Shown here one piece after another: positions 15,811 to 24,964 of a stretch of 64,000 nucleotides of DNA. A program made the translations under genes and the position numbers. How positions within the stretch are numbered: position 1 is the stretch's first letter; each line of letters opens with the position of its first letter. Source of the stretch: Rhodanobacter sp. Root480 (GTDB lineage: Bacteria > Pseudomonadota > Gammaproteobacteria > Xanthomonadales > Rhodanobacteraceae); NCBI RefSeq assembly GCF_001426645.1, contig NZ_LMEX01000002.1, forward strand, positions 1,074,322 to 1,138,321, read 5' to 3'. The notes below the pieces were generated by a model. That model was given only the letters and a program-made list of their open reading frames with translations. It was not told where the DNA came from and searched no databases.

Positions 15811-16782
15811 ATGGACCGCTACGAACGCATACTCACCCTGCATCGCATGCTGAAATCGGCGCATTACCCGATCCCGTTGCCACGCCTGCTGGGCGAGCTG
15901 GAATGCTCCCGCGCCACGCTGTATCGCGACGTGGCGTTTCTGCGCGATGCGCTGGGCGCGCCGATCGAAAGCGCCGGCGGCGATTCGGCCGCGTTCCGCT
16001 ACGCACTGGGCGAGGGCGAGCGTTTCGAACTGCCCGGCTTGTGGCTCACCTCCGACGAACTGGCCGCGTTGCTGGCCCTGAACGAATTGATGGGCCGCAG
16101 CGGACCGGGCGTGCTGGCCGGCGCGCTGGCACCGTTCAAGGCGCGCATCGAAGGGCTGCTCACCGACCAGGGCAGCGGCACCGCCTTGCCGCTGGAGCGC
16201 ATCCGGGTGATCCCCTGGGGCGAGCGGCGGCTGGACCAGCAGGTGTTCCGCACCGTGGCTGGTGCCGTGTTGCGGCGGCGGCAACTGCGCTTCCGCTACC
16301 GCGCGCGCACCACCAATGCCGACAGCCACCGCACCGTGTCGCCGCAGCGGCTGACCCACTACCGCGACAACTGGTACCTCGACGTGTGGGATCACGACCG
16401 CGAGGCGCTGCGCAGCTTCGCGGTGGACCGCATCGCCGAGGCGCAGGCGCTGGAGCAGCCGGCGATCGACGTCAGCGAAGGCGACCTCAACGACCTGCTC
16501 GCCTCCAGCTACGGCATCTTCGCCGGCAAGCCCAAAGCCTGGGCCACCCTGCGCTTCTCCGCCCACGCCGCCCGCTGGGTCGCCGACGAACACTGGCACT
16601 CGCAGCAAAAAGGCGAATGGCTGCCCGACGGCCGCTACGAATTGAAAGTGCCGTACTCCAACTCGAAGGAACTGCTGATGGACGTACTCAAGTACGGCCC
16701 GGATGCCGAAGTGGTGGCACCGATGTCGCTGCGCGAGGAGATGAAGATCCTGCTGCAGCTGGCCCTGGGCGGGTACCAGTAG
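15811..16782 (+). CDS. WYL-domain transcriptional regulator (YafY type)
   Basis: A 323-residue cytosolic regulator. The N-terminal DeoR-like HTH (1-60) contains PLPRLLGELECSRATLYRDVAFLRDALG. The WYL domain (about 140-225) contains the variant core DNWYLDVWDHDREALRSFAVDRI. A C-terminal extension (WCX) ends in EMKILLQLALGGY. Such proteins sense small ligands or single-stranded nucleic acid and often repress genes tied to stress or defence. The target is not evident because no operon partner is adjacent. The start at 15811 is the first in-frame ATG matching the HTH. Confidence 0.87.
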   Translation: MDRYERILTLHRMLKSAHYPIPLPRLLGELECSRATLYRDVAFLRDALGAPIESAGGDSAAFRYALGEGERFELPGLWLTSDELAALLALNELMGRSGPGVLAGALAPFKARIEGLLTDQGSGTALPLERIRVIPWGERRLDQQVFRTVAGAVLRRRQLRFRYRARTTNADSHRTVSPQRLTHYRDNWYLDVWDHDREALRSFAVDRIAEAQALEQPAIDVSEGDLNDLLASSYGIFAGKPKAWATLRFSAHAARWVADEHWHSQQKGEWLPDGRYELKVPYSNSKELLMDVLKYGPDAEVVAPMSLREEMKILLQLALGGYQ

Positions 16783-16784
16783 CC

Positions 16785-16872
16785 GGGAATAGAGAATGGG
16801 GAATGGAGAATGGGAAAAAGCGTGAGCTCTCATGCCGCCGGCGCTTCAACGATTCCCCATTCCCTATTCCCC
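16785..16872. repeat. Inverted repeat GGGAATAGAGAATGGGG / CCCCATTCCCTATTCCCC
   Basis: The arms 16785-16804 and 16852-16872 are complementary with one mismatch. They sit between the stop codons of two convergent genes and end a few bases before the SLC13 stop. This is a dispersed intergenic repeat type that may also serve as a terminator stem. Confidence 0.8.
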
Positions 16873-16876
16873 GCTC

Positions 16877-18643
16877 TCAAGGATTGAAAGGCCAGAACAC
16901 CGGAATCAGCCACATCGACACCGCGCAGAAAATCGCGATCAGCGGGATGCCCACTTTCATGAAGTCGGTGAAGCGGTAGCCGCCGGCGTAATAGACCATG
17001 GTGTTGGTGGGGTAGCCGACCGGGGTGGCGAAGGAGGTGGCGGCGGCAAAGGCCACCGCCACCACGAACGGGCGTGGATCGGCGTGCACCGCGTGCGCCA
17101 CGGTGATCGCGATGCCCACCATCAGCACCACCGACGGGTTGTGGCCCATCAGCTCGGTCAGCAGCGCGGTGAGCAGGTAGACCATCAGCAACGCGGCCAG
17201 CGGGCCGTGTCCGCCCACCAGTTCCATCGCGCCTTGCACCACCACGGTGGACAACCCGGTGTTCTCGATCGCCAGCCCCAGCGGCAGGATCGCGCCGAGC
17301 AGCACGATGATCTTCCAGTCCATGCCCTCGTAGACGTCTTTACGGCCAAAACAGCCGGTGAGCGCCATCGCCACCGCACCGCATATGGCGGCGATGGGAA
17401 TCGGCAGCCAGTGCAGGCCGGACACCACCACCACGGCGGCCATGATCGCCGCAGCCACGATCGCCTTGCGCGACATGCCACGGGAATCGTCGCGCTCGTT
17501 CAACACGATGAAGGTCTCGTCGCTGCGCAGCTTGGCCATGGCGTCTTCGTCCACCAGCACCAGCAGCACGTCGCCGACGGCCAGGCGGGTGACGCTGAGC
17601 TTGTCGCGCAGCACTTCGCCGCGCCGGTGCAACGCCAGCACCGTGGCGCGGTAGCGCCAATCCAGGCCGATCTCGGCCAGGCGGCGATCCTCCACCGGGC
17701 TGGCCGGTGCCACCATGATCTCGGCCAGCACGCGGGGCTGCTCGCCCTCTTTCGCGTAGCGCCGCTCGGGTGCGTTGTGCAGCCTGGTCTGGCGCTGGAA
17801 TTCCTCGATCTTGTCCCAGTCGCCGCGCACCAGCAGCACATCGCCGGCCTGCAGCTTCTGTTCGCGCGGCGACCACATGCGCCGTTCGCCGCGCAGCAAT
17901 TCCAGTGGATAGACGTTGAACTTCTCGCCTAGCCGCGCCTCGGCGATGGCCGTGCCCAGCAGCGGTGAATCCTCACTCACTTCCAGCTCGGTGACGTATT
18001 TGCCGATGTCGCTGCCCTGCGGCAGGGTCGCGTCGATGTGCCTGGGCAACAGGTGCCGGCCGATCAGCATCAGGTAGGTGATGCCCACCACCGCCAATAC
18101 CGCGCCCAACTGGGTGAACTCGAACACGCCGAACTCGGCCATGCCGTGCTTTTGCGCCAGGCTGTCAGCGAGCAGGTTGGACGAAGTGCCGATCAGGGTG
18201 CACACGCCGCCCATCTGCGCGGCGTAGGCCATCGGCATCAGCACTCGCGCGGGCGAGGTGCCGGTGCGCTGGCATACACGCAGCGCCAGCGGCAGGAAGG
18301 TGGCCACCAGCGCGATGTTCTTGACGAAGGCGCCCAGCGGCGCGATCGCCAGCATCATCGCCAGGGTCAGCAGCCATGGTTTGCGGATCTTCATCAGCAG
18401 GCGGGTCAGCGGATCGAGCACGCCGGAGCGCTCGATGCCCAGGCTCAGCGCGAACATTGCCGCCACCGTCACCGTGGCCTCGTTGCTGAAGCCGGACAAG
18501 GCCTGCACCGGTGTGACGATGCCCAGCACCACCAGCGATCCCAGCACCAGCAGCGCCACAAGGTCGATGCGCACTTTCTCGCTGACGAACAGCGCCATCG
18601 CACCCACGATGATCGCGACCGTGGCCCATGCCTGCCAGCTCAC
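16877..18643 (-). CDS. SLC13/DASS-family anion:sodium symporter with two RCK_C (TrkA-C) domains
   Basis: About 588 residues from the preferred GTG start at 18643 (SWQAWATVAIIVG follows, behind GGGGGG). A TTG 42 bp upstream also keeps the frame but has no ribosome site. Membrane segments flank a central cytoplasmic insert of about 200 residues with two TrkA-C/RCK_C-like units, ending ..QAGDVLLVRGDWDKI and ..AVGDVLLVLVDEDAM. The signature SFATPVGYPTNTMVY near the C-terminus is the DASS/SLC13 substrate loop. The family imports dicarboxylates, sulfate or similar anions. The RCK_C pair suggests regulation by a small ligand. Substrate not known. Confidence 0.87.
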   Translation of the reverse strand: MSWQAWATVAIIVGAMALFVSEKVRIDLVALLVLGSLVVLGIVTPVQALSGFSNEATVTVAAMFALSLGIERSGVLDPLTRLLMKIRKPWLLTLAMMLAIAPLGAFVKNIALVATFLPLALRVCQRTGTSPARVLMPMAYAAQMGGVCTLIGTSSNLLADSLAQKHGMAEFGVFEFTQLGAVLAVVGITYLMLIGRHLLPRHIDATLPQGSDIGKYVTELEVSEDSPLLGTAIAEARLGEKFNVYPLELLRGERRMWSPREQKLQAGDVLLVRGDWDKIEEFQRQTRLHNAPERRYAKEGEQPRVLAEIMVAPASPVEDRRLAEIGLDWRYRATVLALHRRGEVLRDKLSVTRLAVGDVLLVLVDEDAMAKLRSDETFIVLNERDDSRGMSRKAIVAAAIMAAVVVVSGLHWLPIPIAAICGAVAMALTGCFGRKDVYEGMDWKIIVLLGAILPLGLAIENTGLSTVVVQGAMELVGGHGPLAALLMVYLLTALLTELMGHNPSVVLMVGIAITVAHAVHADPRPFVVAVAFAAATSFATPVGYPTNTMVYYAGGYRFTDFMKVGIPLIAIFCAVSMWLIPVFWPFNP

Positions 18644-18839
18644 CGGCGACCCCCCGCGCAGCGCGGGCGCGATTTCGCGGCGCAAGACATCCGGCGCCCG
18701 ACGATGGTTTGGGCGATTGGTTTGTCGTCATTCACGCCCCGCATCATGGGACAAACACCTTGTCGGTTCCAGAATGCGTGGACTTCAACACAGGCTGGTG
18801 CCAACGTATCGTGATGACCCGGACCCCTTCGACGACGCC

Positions 18840-19769
18840 ATGACCGACGCCTTGCCCGCATCCTCCACCGTCCGCAAACCCACCGTCGCGCTGGCGCTGG
18901 GTGCCGGCGGCGCGAAGGGCCTGGCGCATATCGGGGTGATCCGCGAGATCGAGGCGCAGGGTTTCGAGATCGTGGCCATCGCCGGCAGCTCGATGGGCGC
19001 GCTGATCGGCGGCATCCACGCGATGGGCAAGCTCGATGTGTACGCCGACTGGGTCAGCGCGCTGGCCAAGCTCGACGTGCTGCGGCTGGTGGACTGGACG
19101 TTCTCCGGCGGCGGCCTGATCAAGGGCGAAAAGATCATCGAGACGCTGCGCGCCCTGGTCGGCGATACCCTGATCGAGGAGCTGCCGCTGACCTTCACCG
19201 CGGTGGCCACCGACCTGGACCGCGGGCGCGAGGTGTGGCTGGGCCGTGGCAGCCTGTTCGACGCCATCCGCGCGTCGATCGCGATCCCCACCGTGTTTCG
19301 CCCGTACACCCTCGACGGCCGGCGCCTGATCGACGGCGCGCTGCTCAACCCGGTGCCGGTGACGCCGCTGATCCGTGAAGCGGCCGACTACCTGGTGGCC
19401 GTCAGCGTGGACGGCCCGGCGCTGGTCGCCACTCCGGCGAATGTGCCGGCGGAGGCGCCGCGCGAAGGCAACGGCTACCGCCAGCGCATCGGCGATTTCA
19501 TCGGCCGCATGATCCCGCATGGCGAAGCCCGGCCGGCGGTACCGGGCGCGTTCGAGCTGCTGACGCAGGCGATGGATCTGATGCAGGCGAACCTGTCGCG
19601 CCTGCGGCTGGCCGCCTACGAGCCAGACCTGCTGATCCAGCTGCCACGCAACATGGCCAGCGCGTACGAGTTCTACCGCGCCAGCGAATTGATCGAACGC
19701 GGCCACGAACAAACCCGCGACGCGCTCGCCAACTGGCACCGCGGCGGGGCGCCCGTTCGCAATCCCTGA
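18840..19769 (+). CDS. Patatin-like phospholipase (RssA-like)
   Basis: A 309-residue protein. It carries the glycine-rich oxyanion loop GAGGAKGLAHIGVI (21-34), the GSSMG elbow with nucleophile Ser51, and the second dyad motif DGALLNPVPV. These are the complete catalytic features of bacterial patatins. No signal peptide or membrane segment is present, so it is cytosolic or peripherally bound. Expected activity is lipid acyl hydrolysis. The physiological role is unknown. It is divergent from the SLC13 gene and convergent with a DUF488 gene. Confidence 0.9.
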   Translation: MTDALPASSTVRKPTVALALGAGGAKGLAHIGVIREIEAQGFEIVAIAGSSMGALIGGIHAMGKLDVYADWVSALAKLDVLRLVDWTFSGGGLIKGEKIIETLRALVGDTLIEELPLTFTAVATDLDRGREVWLGRGSLFDAIRASIAIPTVFRPYTLDGRRLIDGALLNPVPVTPLIREAADYLVAVSVDGPALVATPANVPAEAPREGNGYRQRIGDFIGRMIPHGEARPAVPGAFELLTQAMDLMQANLSRLRLAAYEPDLLIQLPRNMASAYEFYRASELIERGHEQTRDALANWHRGGAPVRNP

Positions 19770-19777
19770 CGCCGGCC

Positions 19778-20146
19778 TCAGCGCGGCTTGTGCCGGCGCA
19801 GCCACTGCTCCATCAGCGCCTGCAACGCCACCGCGTCGTTGTGCTCCTCATCGCGGGCGCCGTACAGCAAGGTCACCGGCTCCCTGGCGGATCGCCGCGC
19901 GAGCGCTTGCCAGACGTCGGCCGAGTCGGCCAGCTCGGCCGCGTAGCGCTGGCGGAATTCGTCCCACAGCGCCGGGTCATGGCCAAACCACTTGCGCAGT
20001 TCGGTGGACGGGGCCAGCTCCTTGGCCCAGACATCCATCAGCACCGCCTCCTTCTTCAGCCCGCGCGGCCACAGGCGATCGATCAGCACGCGGTAACCGT
20101 CGCCCTCGGCGGGCGCCTCGTAGACGCGTTTGATGGCGATGCCCAT
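19778..20146 (-). CDS. DUF488 family protein
   Basis: A 122-residue protein beginning MGIAIKRVYEAP. It contains VLIDRLWPRGLKKE and WFGHDPALWDEFRQRYAAEL, the signature of the short DUF488 (YeaO-like) family, and ends in LYGARDEEHNDAVAL. The family is uncharacterised, with proposals of nucleic-acid or redox-related roles. The start at 20146 follows GGAGG. It lies 32 bp after a glycosyltransferase gene on the same strand and may be co-transcribed with it. Confidence 0.88.
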   Translation of the reverse strand: MGIAIKRVYEAPAEGDGYRVLIDRLWPRGLKKEAVLMDVWAKELAPSTELRKWFGHDPALWDEFRQRYAAELADSADVWQALARRSAREPVTLLYGARDEEHNDAVALQALMEQWLRRHKPR

Positions 20147-20178
20147 GACAACCTCCGCAGGCCGCGCGCAGGCGGCGG

Positions 20179-20895
20179 TTACAGTTCCTCGACCACGGTG
20201 ACCTTGCCGCGGCGCATCAGCCACGCCACGCCGCGCAGGTCGGCCAGCCCCACCCACAGCCGGTCCAGCATGCCGTACTTGGAAACTCCCGCCGTGCGCG
20301 GGCGATGGCCCACCGGCACGCTCTGGGTCTGGAAGCCGGCGCGCTTCACCAGCGCGGGCAGGTAGCGGTGCATGTGGTCGAAATAGGGCAGGCGCAGGAA
20401 CACCTCGCGCTCGAACAATTTCAGCCCGCAGCCGGTGTCCGGCGTGGCGTCGCGCAGCATGCGCGAGCGCACCGCGTTGGCCACCTTCGAGGAAATGCGC
20501 TTGTTGAAGCTGTCACGGCGGGTGGTGCGCCAGCCCGCAAACAGCCGCACGTCGGCCGCCGCGGCATCGCGCGCGGCCAGCAACTTGGGGATGTCGGCCG
20601 GGTCGTTCTGGCCGTCGCCGTCCAGCGTGGCGATCCACGGCGCCTGCGCCGCACGCACGCCGTTCCACACCGCCGTGCTCTGGCCGCTGCGGGTGACGTG
20701 ATGCAACACGCGCAACTCCGGATGCAGCGCTTTCTGCGCCGCCAGCACCGCGCGGCTGTCGTCGCTGGAGTCGTCGTCGATGTAGATGACCTCGAACGCC
20801 AGCTTGCCACGCAGCGCGGCGGCAATCTCGGCCAGCAGGGGCGGGATGTTGTCGCGCTCGTTGAACACGGGAACGACGACGGATAATTGCGGCAT
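20179..20895 (-). CDS. Family 2 glycosyltransferase (dolichyl-phosphate-mannose-synthase-like)
   Basis: A 238-residue GT-A fold enzyme. It starts MPQLSVVVPVFNERDNIPPL, has YIDDDSSDDS for nucleotide binding and ATLDGDGQNDP with the metal-binding DxD. No C-terminal membrane helices are seen, unlike ArnC/GtrB, so it resembles soluble DPM1-type enzymes that charge polyprenyl phosphate or modify cell-envelope sugars. The acceptor and sugar are not known. Upstream is the long palindromic region at 21 kb. Confidence 0.88.
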   Translation of the reverse strand: MPQLSVVVPVFNERDNIPPLLAEIAAALRGKLAFEVIYIDDDSSDDSRAVLAAQKALHPELRVLHHVTRSGQSTAVWNGVRAAQAPWIATLDGDGQNDPADIPKLLAARDAAAADVRLFAGWRTTRRDSFNKRISSKVANAVRSRMLRDATPDTGCGLKLFEREVFLRLPYFDHMHRYLPALVKRAGFQTQSVPVGHRPRTAGVSKYGMLDRLWVGLADLRGVAWLMRRGKVTVVEEL

Positions 20896-20994
20896 GGGGA
20901 AGCCTTTCAGCGAGACAAAGGCTGCGCGCGGCGCAGCGACAACAGAGTTTAATGCCTAGCGCCGCCACTAGGCGGCTGCGCTCTGGGAAATGGC

Positions 20995-21859
20995 TGTGGG
21001 AGCGACCTCAGTCGCGATGCTTGTGCTCTTGAATGTGGCTTTAGAGCAAGAGCTTTCGATCGCCTTTGGCGCTCGAGTTACTTTCTCTTTGCGTGGCCAA
21101 AGAGAAAGATAACCAAAGAGAAAGGCCACCCCACTTGGCGCTTGCCGCCCATCCATGGGCGGCAAGTCCGTGAGCCGGGGCCGGGCTTTTCGACAGGGCA
21201 TCCTGCCCTGACGAAAAGGAGCCGACATCCTTGTCGACTCCCGCTCCGCGGCCTGTCGACCCCGCCTCACCGCCGCACAGGGGCCCCGGGTAGAGCAGCG
21301 GGCCATCTTGGCCCGCACTCGGGATGAAGCAAGGGCAAAAGGAAAGGCAAAGGCAAAGCCGCCAGCCTCAACCGTTCGCCCTGAGCGTAGGCCGAAGGCC
21401 GAAGTCGAAGGGTTGCCACTTAGCCTCACCCTTCGACTTCGAAGCTGCGCGGCTACGCTCAGGGTGATCGGAGTTTTGAGGAAAGCCCCATGCCGCGACG
21501 CTCTCGCAGCGGCAACGCCGCTGCGCACCGAGTGCGCGCCACGATGGCGCGCTGCTCTACCCGGGGCCCCTCTGAAGCGGCGGGCGGGCGAAGGAAGAGC
21601 CCGCAGGGTGGTTCGCATGGACGCGAACCAGTTTGGCGTCAGTCCATGGGTGGACTGTCGACAAACCCCGTAGCCCGCACGCGTACCTTGCGGGCAGGAT
21701 GCCCGCAAGGCGCGTAAGCGGGGTGCTCTTTCTCTTTGGTTACTTTCTCTTTGAGCACGCAAAGAGAAAGCAACTCGGTCGCCTAAGGCGATCGAAAGCT
21801 CTTCGCTCTACAAGCAACATCAAAACCAAAAAGCATCGCGACTGAAGTCGCTCCCACAG
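20995..21859. repeat. ~865-bp nested imperfect palindrome bounded by REP-like arms
   Basis: Successive segments pair inward across a centre near 21425. The REP-like ends (GGGAGCGACCTCAGTCGCG at 20998, and its counterpart near 21836) are outermost. Next come the AGCTTTCGATCGCCT segments, then CTTTCTCTTTGCGTGG at ~21080 with its mirror at ~21765, then GGGCCCCGGGTAGAGCAGCG near 21280 with its mirror near 21555. Innermost are CCCTGAGCGTAGGCC and its mirror GGCTACGCTCAGGG around 21380-21465. Open frames inside it are arginine-rich and lack ribosome sites, so I treat the stretch as non-coding. Related repeat blocks are common in Xanthomonadales. Confidence 0.85.
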
Positions 21860-21927
21860 GCCGCCCCGCCCACATCGCGCCCACATTCACATTCCTAGAA
21901 TGCGCCGGAGCCCCGAAAGGATCGCCC

Positions 21928-23013
21928 ATGAAATTCCGATATCGCCGCTCCGTCGGCTGGCTGCTGGCAGTGATTGTGGTGCTGGTGGTGGCGCGGCTGG
22001 CCTTGCCGTATGCGGTGAAAAGCTACCTCAACCTGCGCATGGAGCGGATGGGCGATTACCACGGCCAGCTGGCCGATGTGGACATCCACCTGTGGCGCGG
22101 CGCCTACGGCATCGAGGGGCTGAAAGTGGTCAAGGTCAGCGGCAAGGTGCCGGTGCCGCTGTTCGATGCCGCCCACACCGATATCGCGATCAGCTGGCGC
22201 GCACTGACCCACGGCCGCCTGCGCGGCAAGGTGGCGTTCACCCGCGCATCGCTGAATTTCGTGGATGGCGACGGCAACGCCAGCGGCCAGTCGGGCAAGG
22301 GCGTGAACTGGCGCGACCAGCTGGAAATGCTGGTGCCGATCCGGCTGGACGAGCTGGCAGTGCACGACAGCACGGTCACCTTCCACAACTTCACCTCGCA
22401 TCCGCGGGTGGACATGAAGATGACCGACGTGAATGGCACCGTCGTCAATCTCACCAACGCCGACCGCCGCGACGGCCGCCGCGTGGCCACCCTGCAGGCC
22501 ACTGCCAGGGTGCTGCAGGACGCGCCGCTGCAGGTCAAGGCCAGCATCGATCCGCTGGAGCGCAGCGGCGATTTCGCCATGGAGCTGCGCATCAGGGACA
22601 TCCAGCTGACCCGCCTCAACGATTTCGCCCGCGCCTACGCCAAGCTGGATTTCGCCGGCGGCAGCGGCGATTTCACGATGCAGCTGGAGGCGCGCGACGG
22701 CCAGCTCGACGGCTACGCCAAGCCGCTGCTGCACGGGGTCGAGATCTTCAGCTGGAAACAGGACGTGGAAGAGGACAAGAAGAATCCGCTGCGCGTGGCC
22801 TGGGAAGCCGTGGCGCAGGGCGTCACTTCATTGTTCAAGAATCACGCGAAGGACCAGTTCGCCACCCGCGTGCCGATCAGCGGGCGCATCGACGACAGGA
22901 AGCTGGGCACCTGGGCCGCGATCGTGGGCGTGCTGCGCAATGCGTTCGTGAAGGCATACACGCCGCAGCTGGAGGATCTGAAGCCCGCGCCGAAGGCAAC
23001 TGAAAGCGACTGA
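21928..23013 (+). CDS. DUF748/AsmA-like envelope protein
   Basis: A 361-residue protein. One N-terminal membrane segment (VGWLLAVIVVLVVARLALPYAV, around residues 9-30) is followed by a periplasmic beta-rich domain, e.g. VDIHLWRGAYGIEGLKVVKV. It ends in a charged tail. This pattern fits DUF748 proteins, relatives of AsmA/TamB-like envelope proteins thought to act in lipid transport or outer-membrane homeostasis. AAAGGAT precedes the ATG. It lies 43 bp upstream of glmU on the same strand, but no direct functional link is known. Confidence 0.8.
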   Translation: MKFRYRRSVGWLLAVIVVLVVARLALPYAVKSYLNLRMERMGDYHGQLADVDIHLWRGAYGIEGLKVVKVSGKVPVPLFDAAHTDIAISWRALTHGRLRGKVAFTRASLNFVDGDGNASGQSGKGVNWRDQLEMLVPIRLDELAVHDSTVTFHNFTSHPRVDMKMTDVNGTVVNLTNADRRDGRRVATLQATARVLQDAPLQVKASIDPLERSGDFAMELRIRDIQLTRLNDFARAYAKLDFAGGSGDFTMQLEARDGQLDGYAKPLLHGVEIFSWKQDVEEDKKNPLRVAWEAVAQGVTSLFKNHAKDQFATRVPISGRIDDRKLGTWAAIVGVLRNAFVKAYTPQLEDLKPAPKATESD

Positions 23014-23056
23014 TGCCGCTGCTATCCTGCGTGGTTTCCGAACTGCATGGTGAACC

Positions 23057-24430
23057 ATGGCAACGCCGCCCCTGCACGTGATCGTCCTCGCCGCCGGCGC
23101 CGGCACGCGAATGAAATCGGCCCGGCCCAAGGTGCTGATGCCGCTGGCCGGCCAGCCCCTGCTGGCCCATGTAGTGAACGCGGCCCGGGCCTTGCAGCCG
23201 GCGGCGATCCACATCGTGCACGGCCACGGCGGCGACCAGGTGCAGGCCGCGTTTGCCGAGCAGACCGACCTGCGCTGGGCGCTGCAGGCCGAGCGCCTGG
23301 GTACCGGCCACGCGGTGGAGCAGGCGCTGGCCGGCGTGCCGGATGGCGTTCGGGTGCTGGTGCTGTATGGCGACGTGCCGCTGACCCGCGTCGAGACGCT
23401 GCAGCGGCTGGTGCAGAGCGGCAGCGCGTTGGGCCTGCTCACCATGCGCCTGGCCCAGCCGCGGGGCTATGGCCGTGTGCTGTGCGATGACGCCAGTCGC
23501 GTGCAGGCCGTGGTCGAGGAAAAGGACGCCGATGCGCAGCAGCGCGCGGTGGATCTGGTCAACACCGGCATCCTGGTGGCCGACGCGCAGGCGCTGCGCG
23601 GCTGGATCGGGCGGCTCGATCGCAACAACGCCCAGGGCGAGTACTACCTCACCGACATTTTCGGGATGGCCGCGCAGGAAGGCCAGCCGGCGCTCAGCGT
23701 CGAATGCGACGATCCGGTGGAAGCGGCCGGCGCGAATGACCCGCTGCAGTTGTCCACGCTGGAAGCCGCCTACCGCCGCCGCGCCGCCGAAACCCTGATG
23801 CGCGAGGGCGTGCGCCTGGCCGACCCCCTGCGCCTGGACGTGCGCGGCACGGTCGAGGCCGGCAGCGACGTGGAGCTGGATATCGACGTGATCCTGGAAG
23901 GCCGCGTGCAGCTGGGCGACCGCGTGCACATCGGCCCGTTCTGCCGCCTGCACAACGTGCAGCTGGCCGCGGGCACCGTGGTGCAATCGCATTGCGACCT
24001 GGACGGCGTGGTCACCCACGGCCCCTGCACCATCGGCCCGTTCGCGCGGTTGCGCCCCGGCACCGAGCTGGACGCGGGCGTGCACATCGGCAACTTCGTG
24101 GAAACCAAGAAAACGCATCTGGGCGAGGGCAGCAAGGCCAACCACCTCACCTACCTCGGCGACAGCGTGGTGGGCAGCGGCGTCAACATCGGCGCCGGCA
24201 CCATCACCTGCAACTACGACGGCGTGAACAAGTTCCAGACGCACATCGGCGACGGCGCCTTCATCGGCTCCAACAGTTCGCTGGTGGCACCGGTGACGAT
24301 CGGCGCGCAGGCCACCATCGGCGCCGGCTCGGTGATCACCCGCGACGCGCCCGAGGGCGAGCTCACGGTGGCGCGTGGGCGACAGCTGACGTTGCCGGGC
24401 TGGAAGCGGCCGGTGAAACAGCCGCGCTGA
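23057..24430 (+). CDS. glmU: Bifunctional N-acetylglucosamine-1-phosphate uridyltransferase / glucosamine-1-phosphate acetyltransferase
   Basis: A 457-residue cytosolic enzyme making UDP-GlcNAc for peptidoglycan and LPS. The N-terminal pyrophosphorylase domain (1-230) starts [18 protein letters not shown], with GTGHAVEQA and YGDVPL. The C-terminal left-handed beta-helix (250-450) shows hexapeptide repeats and the acetyltransferase residues in [17 protein letters not shown] and [13 protein letters not shown]. Length equals that of E. coli GlmU. In many relatives glmU is followed by glmS. Here a hemerythrin-like gene follows. Confidence 0.97.
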   Translation: MATPPLHVIVLAAGAGTRMKSARPKVLMPLAGQPLLAHVVNAARALQPAAIHIVHGHGGDQVQAAFAEQTDLRWALQAERLGTGHAVEQALAGVPDGVRVLVLYGDVPLTRVETLQRLVQSGSALGLLTMRLAQPRGYGRVLCDDASRVQAVVEEKDADAQQRAVDLVNTGILVADAQALRGWIGRLDRNNAQGEYYLTDIFGMAAQEGQPALSVECDDPVEAAGANDPLQLSTLEAAYRRRAAETLMREGVRLADPLRLDVRGTVEAGSDVELDIDVILEGRVQLGDRVHIGPFCRLHNVQLAAGTVVQSHCDLDGVVTHGPCTIGPFARLRPGTELDAGVHIGNFVETKKTHLGEGSKANHLTYLGDSVVGSGVNIGAGTITCNYDGVNKFQTHIGDGAFIGSNSSLVAPVTIGAQATIGAGSVITRDAPEGELTVARGRQLTLPGWKRPVKQPR

Positions 24431-24522
24431 GCGCGGGAGGTCGGCGGCGGCGTGACCCAGGTCAGTGCGGGTGCGTATGGTGGACGCCATGCTGCCGGCT
24501 CCCCCAGTGACGGAGTCACCGC

Positions 24523-24939
24523 ATGTCCCCCACCCACCTCATCGTCAACCTCCGCAACGAGCACGCGCAAATGCGCGACATGCTGGATTCGGTGCGGCGC
24601 GTCGGCATTTCCACGCCGGACGGCCAGCGCCAGCTGAAGAAGGCGCGACAGTTGATCGTCGACCACCTGCATCACGAAGACACCCACCTCTACCCCGCCC
24701 TGCGCGGCAACCCGCAAACCCAGCCGCTGGCCAACGAATACGCCAACGAAATGCAGGAACTCTCACGCGAGATCCTGGCCTTTTTCGACGGCATGGAACG
24801 CGAACACGACGACCTGGTGTTCGCCCGCGGCTTCGGCAAGGTGATGGGCGTGCTCAACAAGCGCTGGACGCGCGAGGAAGTGCGCCTGTACCCGGCTTAC
24901 GACGCGCATTGCGGCGACAAGCTGGCGGCCGCCGGCTGA
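24523..24939 (+). CDS. Hemerythrin-like domain protein
   Basis: A 138-residue four-helix protein. Iron-ligand candidates follow the hemerythrin spacing: His in RNEHAQMRDML, His/Glu in IVDHLHHEDTHLYP, His in EREHDDLVF and a C-terminal His in YDAHCG. Such proteins bind a di-iron centre and can sense or carry oxygen or nitric oxide, or store iron. No fused signalling domain is present. It stands alone after glmU. Confidence 0.85.
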   Translation: MSPTHLIVNLRNEHAQMRDMLDSVRRVGISTPDGQRQLKKARQLIVDHLHHEDTHLYPALRGNPQTQPLANEYANEMQELSREILAFFDGMEREHDDLVFARGFGKVMGVLNKRWTREEVRLYPAYDAHCGDKLAAAG

Positions 24940-24964
24940 GCGGACGACGCAGCAAAGACCGCGT

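Noticed and set aside
20968-21762. Several 60-260 codon open frames inside the 21-kb palindrome
   Set aside because: They lie in repeated, self-complementary DNA, are Arg/Ser/Ala-rich and have no ribosome sites. Treated as non-coding.
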